Shown piece after piece: positions 30,360 to 34,471 of a stretch of 34,471 nucleotides of DNA (position 1 is the stretch's first letter; each line of letters begins with the position of its first letter). The stretch spans positions 1 to 34,471 of the forward strand of contig JAGAMB010000023.1 of assembly GCA_017624895.1 (NCBI GenBank), written 5' to 3'. The DNA comes from Ruminococcus sp. (lineage in GTDB: Bacteria; Bacillota; Clostridia; Oscillospirales; Ruminococcaceae). The notes under the pieces were generated by a model. It saw only the letters and a program-made list of their open reading frames with translations, was not told the origin of the DNA and ran no database searches. The position numbers and the translations under genes were made by a program.

Positions 30360-32867
30360 ATGGCAGACACAAAATTGTCCCTTGAGGACATTCTTGACGA
30401 ATATAAAGCAAATCCCGATGATACCTCCACATCTAAGGTAGGCAGGGACGATACAAGAAAGATACTTAATTCAACAATTCCCGATCCTGTCAGAGAAACA
30501 GCGGAAATACCAAAAGCTGTTTCCCACAGGAAAAATGAGCTTTTCGACAGCAATGAACCAAAGGCTAATCCCGCCAATGAGATACGTCCGGCGGAGCTTT
30601 CAACAAAAAAAGCGGCTGTTGCAGGGGACGAGGGAATCACAGAGGTGAAATCCACACATCCGATAGATAATGCTGATGAGGCTGAACTGACTGACGGCTC
30701 CTCAAAGATCCGCCCCATGTATGGCTCAACAAGAGCAAGAGAGGCGGAAAAAAGGAAAAAGAAGAAGTGGTTCGGACGGGAAAAGGCACAGCAGACATAT
30801 ACTAAGGAAAAAGCAGCAGGTGAATATATGTATATTCCGCCTGAGGTAAAAAAGAAAAAGCGTACAAGGGACGAGATAATCAACGAGGCGGAGGCTCCCG
30901 AAAACAAGAAGTATGTTACAGATATTGTACCGTCGCCGGCAGCGCTGGAGGCTACCCGTCCCATTGAACTTGCTCCCAGAGCAGAAACGACCAACATCGA
31001 CCTGAGCAGCGTAAGAGCTGCCTCAGAGGAGAGCATTGATGTGCGGATTGCCAGCAATACGGATGAATACACCCGTCAGGCAATGAAAACTAAGCGTACA
31101 AAACGTATAGTTGACTTTAACTATTATGGCGATGTTCAGGATGTGGGCAGAGATATTTATGAGCTTATGGGCATACTTAAAACAAGAGTTGCCGTTCTTG
31201 CAATGACAGCCTTTTTAAGCGTTTATATAACCATATGCAGCAGATTTAATTTCCCTATAGCTGAATTTCTGAGTATATACCACATACATTCATATCTCAT
31301 TGTACATCTTCTTCTCGGAGCGCTTTCGCTGTTTTATTCCGCGCCTGTGATAACAAAGGGCTTCAAAAATCTTGTGAAGCTGAAAGCGGACAGCGACTCG
31401 ATGACCGCAATAACAGCGGCAGCCTGTTTCCTATCCCTGCTTGCTTCATTTCTGCGGACGGATATGGCAAGGGCAGAGCTTATCCATATTTATATGCCCG
31501 TGGGTATACTTGCCCTGCTGACAAATGCAGTAGGAAAGTATCTCATACTGAAAAGAGCAAGACGTAATTTTAAATTTGCTTCACGGGATTTTGACCGCCA
31601 TGCTGTAGTTTATGTAAAAGATGAGGAACGTGCGGAACGTCTTACTCATGGAACTCTCGGTGATTTCCCCATACTTGCAGCAATGCGTCCTACTGACTTT
31701 CTCACGGACTTCCTGAGATATACATATTCTGCGGATATTACTGACAGCTTCTGCCGCAGAGCGACACCGTTATGCCTTATAGGTTCTCTTGTAATATCGG
31801 TGGTTCTTACATATATCCGTATGAGTACCCTGTTTTCTATAGAGGCATTTGTATTCGGACTTTCCATATTCTCAATGCTGATATGTGCCTGCTCATGTAT
31901 AGCGCTGCCCTTTGCGGCAAATATTCCTCTTGAAAAGGTTTCAAAGGAAACTATAAAAAATGACGGAATACTTCTTGGCTATCAGAGCGTGGACGACCTT
32001 TATGATGTAAATTCAATTCTTATCAAGGCGGAGGATATCTTCCCTGAGGGTACAGTACGTCTTGGCGGAATAAAGGTCTTTTCAAATACAAAGCTTGATG
32101 AGGCATTTCTTGACGCTGCAAGTCTTACATATTACGGCGGAAGTCTTATGCAGCAGCTTTTTGCCGATCTTATACATGGCAGGGAGGAACTGCTTTACCC
32201 GATTGAAAATTTCTCCTATGAGGATGGAACAGGACTTTGCGGCTGGATAAAGAACAGACGTATTCTCCTCGGAAGCCGTGAGCTTATGGAATCTCACAAT
32301 ATTGAGGGACTTCCCACCAAAACCCGTGAGGCTGAATATTCACAGGGGCATGAGCCTATATATCTTTCTATATCAGGAAATCTTGCGGCGATGTTCGTTG
32401 TTGATGTCATTGCAGGCAGAGGTGTCAGAAAATGGGCAGAAAGACTTGTCAGAAAAAAGGTGTGTATGGTAGTTAAGTCTGTTGACAGCTTCATTACAGC
32501 TGAAAAAATTGCTAAGGTGTACGGTATACCTGAGGGTATGGTAAAGGTTCTGCCGAAGAAGCTTCATGAGGATTTCGACGCTGAAACGAAAAAATCGGTT
32601 CGGTTAAGCGCTTCAATGGCGTGTGCCGGAAAATTCAGCTCAATGGCACAGCTTATACTTGGCATAAAGAGTATACACACTTCAGCAGTAATTGCTCTTA
32701 TTTTCCAGACAGCGTCAATATTGCTGGGATTTGGCTTATCAATGCTTCTTATACTTTCGAAGGCTTATGAATCAAATTACATCTATATGTCAGCAACAGC
32801 AATAATAATATACAATTTGATATGTACCTTGTTCACTTGTCTTGCAGCCGGCTCTAAAAAAAGATAA
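30360..32867 (+). CDS. P-type-ATPase-like membrane protein lacking catalytic motifs (pseudo-ATPase)
   Basis: The 835-residue protein has a disordered, charged N-terminus (1-250, with KKKK-rich patches) and then the layout of a heavy-metal-type P-type ATPase: helices at about 275-400, a transduction-domain-like loop at 405-450, helices at 465-520 with CSC (511-513) in place of the CPC motif, a cytoplasmic catalytic-like domain at 525-745, and helices at about 765-830. The nucleotide-domain part is recognisable (GTGLCGW-NRRILLGSRELM near 623-643). However, the phosphorylation motif DKTGT is replaced at 556-560 (KAEDI), and the TGD motif is replaced near 706-709 (KSVD). It therefore should not form the phospho-aspartate. 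Transport, scaffolding or sensing roles are open. Start: ATG after AGGAGG; the longer frame overlaps rlmB. The LCP gene follows by 30 bp. Confidence 0.75.
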   Translation: MADTKLSLEDILDEYKANPDDTSTSKVGRDDTRKILNSTIPDPVRETAEIPKAVSHRKNELFDSNEPKANPANEIRPAELSTKKAAVAGDEGITEVKSTHPIDNADEAELTDGSSKIRPMYGSTRAREAEKRKKKKWFGREKAQQTYTKEKAAGEYMYIPPEVKKKKRTRDEIINEAEAPENKKYVTDIVPSPAALEATRPIELAPRAETTNIDLSSVRAASEESIDVRIASNTDEYTRQAMKTKRTKRIVDFNYYGDVQDVGRDIYELMGILKTRVAVLAMTAFLSVYITICSRFNFPIAEFLSIYHIHSYLIVHLLLGALSLFYSAPVITKGFKNLVKLKADSDSMTAITAAACFLSLLASFLRTDMARAELIHIYMPVGILALLTNAVGKYLILKRARRNFKFASRDFDRHAVVYVKDEERAERLTHGTLGDFPILAAMRPTDFLTDFLRYTYSADITDSFCRRATPLCLIGSLVISVVLTYIRMSTLFSIEAFVFGLSIFSMLICACSCIALPFAANIPLEKVSKETIKNDGILLGYQSVDDLYDVNSILIKAEDIFPEGTVRLGGIKVFSNTKLDEAFLDAASLTYYGGSLMQQLFADLIHGREELLYPIENFSYEDGTGLCGWIKNRRILLGSRELMESHNIEGLPTKTREAEYSQGHEPIYLSISGNLAAMFVVDVIAGRGVRKWAERLVRKKVCMVVKSVDSFITAEKIAKVYGIPEGMVKVLPKKLHEDFDAETKKSVRLSASMACAGKFSSMAQLILGIKSIHTSAVIALIFQTASILLGFGLSMLLILSKAYESNYIYMSATAIIIYNLICTLFTCLAAGSKKR

Positions 32868-32897
32868 GCTGCAGGGATAACCTGAAAGGAGTATAAT

Positions 32898-34325
32898 ATG
32901 TCCGACAGAAATAACACAGACAATCAGGATACAAACACAATATATATTCCTCGTGAGGCGCGCAGCGTTCAGTCGCCTCAGAAACCGCTGAGGAGAGTTC
33001 AGCAAAATCCTCCGCAGTATGGGGGACAGCAGTACAGCGGCCAGCCAATGCAAAACCCTCCGCAGTATGGGGAACAGCAGAACAGTGGTCAGCCAGTGCA
33101 AAACCCTCCGCAGTATGGAGGACAGCAGTACAGCGGTCAGCCAATGCAAAACCCTCCGCAGTATGGTGGGCATCAGTACAGCGGTCAGCCAATGCAAAAC
33201 CCTCCGCAGTATGGGGGACAGCAGTACAGCGGTCAGCCATATGATAACGGATATTATTACAATGAGCCGCCGAGGAATTATCCGCCAAACAGCGGAAAAA
33301 AGCCGTCAAAGAGTAATGGCGGCAGAAACGGAAATTCTCCGCAGAAAAAGAAAAAACGCAGGAAAAAAAGTCCGTTGGGTAAATTTTTCGGCAGATTTAT
33401 AAAAACGCTGCTGATAATATTTCTGATTATTTTTGGTATGTATTCCTGCACCTCACTTCTTCTGATAAATAAGATGGACTACGTTGGAACAGGCAGCAGA
33501 AGCCGCCGAAGCGATGCTCTTTCACGGAGCTATGTCACAAATGTCCTGCTTATCGGAACGGACGGCAGAACTGCCGATGAGGCTGCAAGGTCTGATACAA
33601 TGATAATCGCCTCCATAAACAGCAAAACAAACGAAGTGAGCCTTATTTCACTTATGCGTGACTGCTATGTGGAAATACCTGATTATGGCTGTAATAAGCT
33701 GAATGCGGCGTATACTTTTGGCGGTGCAGAGCTGCTTATGGATACCATTGAGCATAATTTTGGTATAGCGATCGAAGATTATGTGTCGGTGAATTTTGTT
33801 TCCTTTGCAAATATTGTTGACAGCGTTGGCGGAATTGATATTGAAATATCCGATGCAGAGGCGCGGGAGATCAACACTATTATGCAGGCTGAGGTCAACA
33901 GCATTATGGGCGATGATGTCCTTGACGATCTTCTTGACAGCGGCGGTGAGCTTCATCTCAACGGTAAGCAGGCACTATCCTACGCCCGTATCAGATATAT
34001 CGGAAATGCTGATTTTGAGCGTACAGAGCGTCAGCGCAGGGTGATCGAGCTTGTGATGAACAAGGTGAAAACGCTTAATCCCACAATGCTTACAAGCGTT
34101 GCAACAAGTGTGCTGCCCGGTGTTGAAACAAATATGACCACAGGGGAGCTGTATATGCTTTCACTCAAAGCTCCGTTTATCGTCGGCTATGAGCGTCAGC
34201 AGCTGCAAATTCCTGCTGAGGGGACGTATTACGGCGAATACAGGGATTGCGGTGATTCTCTTATTGTGGATTTCAATGCGAATTATGACTTGATTTATGA
34301 AACAGCATATAATACCAATCCCTGA
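32898..34325 (+). CDS. LytR-CpsA-Psr (LCP) family cell-wall glycopolymer ligase
   Basis: The LCP family transfers teichoic-acid-like or capsular polymers from undecaprenyl-phosphate carriers to peptidoglycan. The 475 residues comprise an intracellular N-terminus with five near-identical 16-residue units (QNPPQYGGQQYSGQPM), a Lys/Arg-rich patch at 150-158, one membrane helix at about 168-190, and an extracytoplasmic LCP domain at about 213-395. LCP signatures are LLIGTDGR (217-224) with RSDTM (231-235), SLMRD (251-255), NAAYTFGG, and YARIRY with DFERTERQRRVI. The start follows AAAGGAG. The final residues and the stop codon lie inside a repeat element that begins at about 34312. It is third in the rlmB operon. 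Confidence 0.92.
   Translation: MSDRNNTDNQDTNTIYIPREARSVQSPQKPLRRVQQNPPQYGGQQYSGQPMQNPPQYGEQQNSGQPVQNPPQYGGQQYSGQPMQNPPQYGGHQYSGQPMQNPPQYGGQQYSGQPYDNGYYYNEPPRNYPPNSGKKPSKSNGGRNGNSPQKKKKRRKKSPLGKFFGRFIKTLLIIFLIIFGMYSCTSLLLINKMDYVGTGSRSRRSDALSRSYVTNVLLIGTDGRTADEAARSDTMIIASINSKTNEVSLISLMRDCYVEIPDYGCNKLNAAYTFGGAELLMDTIEHNFGIAIEDYVSVNFVSFANIVDSVGGIDIEISDAEAREINTIMQAEVNSIMGDDVLDDLLDSGGELHLNGKQALSYARIRYIGNADFERTERQRRVIELVMNKVKTLNPTMLTSVATSVLPGVETNMTTGELYMLSLKAPFIVGYERQQLQIPAEGTYYGEYRDCGDSLIVDFNANYDLIYETAYNTNP
33003..33242 (+). repeat. five tandem 48-bp repeats inside the LCP gene
   Basis: Units start at 33003, 33051, 33099, 33147 and 33195. Each encodes a Pro/Gln/Tyr-rich 16-residue unit. Unit 2 has the most changes (E, N and V replacing G, Y and M). 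Copy number is likely to vary between strains through slippage or recombination. Confidence 0.95.
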
Positions 34326-34471
34326 AACAGCAGTAGACAAATCTAATGGCATAAATGCCGTATGTCATCGTTGGACATCCTCACCATACGACAGTATGCT
34401 TTCGTCGTCCGCCTTGACATACATCATTTCTGCTCATCATCTTTGTCTACTAACATTTTAGGGATTGGTAT
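34312..34471 (-). repeat. 160-bp inverted-repeat element, family B, copy 2
   Basis: This is the reverse complement of the element at 13362-13520, about 90 percent identical by eye. Arms: ATACCAATCCCT at 34312 and AGGGATTGGTAT ending at 34471, with GTAGACAAA and TTTGTCTAC inside. The internal pairing is better than in copy 1: TATGTCA/TGACATA, GGAC/GUCC and CATAC/GTATG. The window ends exactly at the right arm, so its true right border cannot be checked. Confidence 0.85.

Noticed and set aside
33003-33242. CRISPR-like regular repeats
   Set aside because: The 48-bp units are directly adjacent with no spacers and encode an in-frame protein repeat.
32790-33309. Minus-strand ORFs with repeated Trp/Leu or Asp/Arg/Cys patterns
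   Set aside because: They are shadows of the tandem coding repeat of the LCP gene and have no ribosome sites.

Overview
The window looks like chromosome from a cellulolytic, low-GC Firmicute of the Ruminococcus group (R. flavefaciens / R. albus / R. champanellensis-like). The evidence is a multimodular secreted xylanase and a second secreted protein that both carry type I dockerins, a trimeric electron-bifurcating [FeFe]-hydrogenase operon of the type studied in Ruminococcus albus, consensus sigma-A promoters, strong AGGAGG ribosome sites, and many intrinsic terminators. The assignment rests on gene content and motif reading; no database search was possible.

Layout. 0.2-1.5 kb: AI-2E-type transporter. 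1.5-4.1 kb: a fold-back repeat, a bidirectional terminator and a large GT-C-like membrane protein on the minus strand, lying directly behind a tRNA-Leu(GAG)/tRNA-Ser(GGA) pair with its own consensus promoter. 4.5-5.7 kb: a minus-strand pair (YfcE-type phosphodiesterase and a four-helix membrane protein). 5.8-6.9 kb: four small co-directional genes ending in a BofA-like protein. 6.9-8.8 kb: pyrimidine-nucleoside phosphorylase and a double zinc-ribbon protein, each with its own promoter. 9.2-13.1 kb: a GH11-CBM22-GH10-dockerin-CBM22-CE4 xylanolytic enzyme whose frame is broken by -1 at an A8 tract just after the dockerin. 13.6-17.8 kb: hydC-hydB-hydA on the minus strand, with a Rex-like operator candidate in the leader. 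18.4-20.1 kb: a DUF4250-like small gene followed by a secreted dockerin protein. 20.3-29.4 kb: a signalling and cell-surface block with a lipoprotein, two paralogous cytoplasmic sugar-binding-domain/GGDEF proteins flanking an orphan solute-binding lipoprotein, and a VanY-type carboxypeptidase. 29.6-34.3 kb: an operon of rlmB, a P-type-ATPase-like membrane protein that lacks the catalytic motifs, and a LytR-CpsA-Psr (LCP) protein.

How the parts fit. The xylanase and the dockerin protein would be secreted and docked on a cellulosome scaffold. The hydrogenase would re-oxidise NADH and ferredoxin from sugar fermentation. The two PBP-GGDEF proteins and the orphan binding lipoprotein could connect a sugar-like ligand to cyclic-di-GMP. 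The VanY and LCP proteins act on the envelope.

Most worth a second look: (1) the A8 frameshift between the dockerin and CBM22-CE4; (2) the catalytically dead P-type-ATPase-like protein in an operon with an LCP protein; (3) a 160-bp inverted-repeat element present twice, one copy directly behind a perfect promoter with no gene to drive and the other supplying the LCP stop codon; (4) the two soluble PBP-GGDEF paralogues around an orphan binding lipoprotein. At least two further fold-back repeat families occur between genes.
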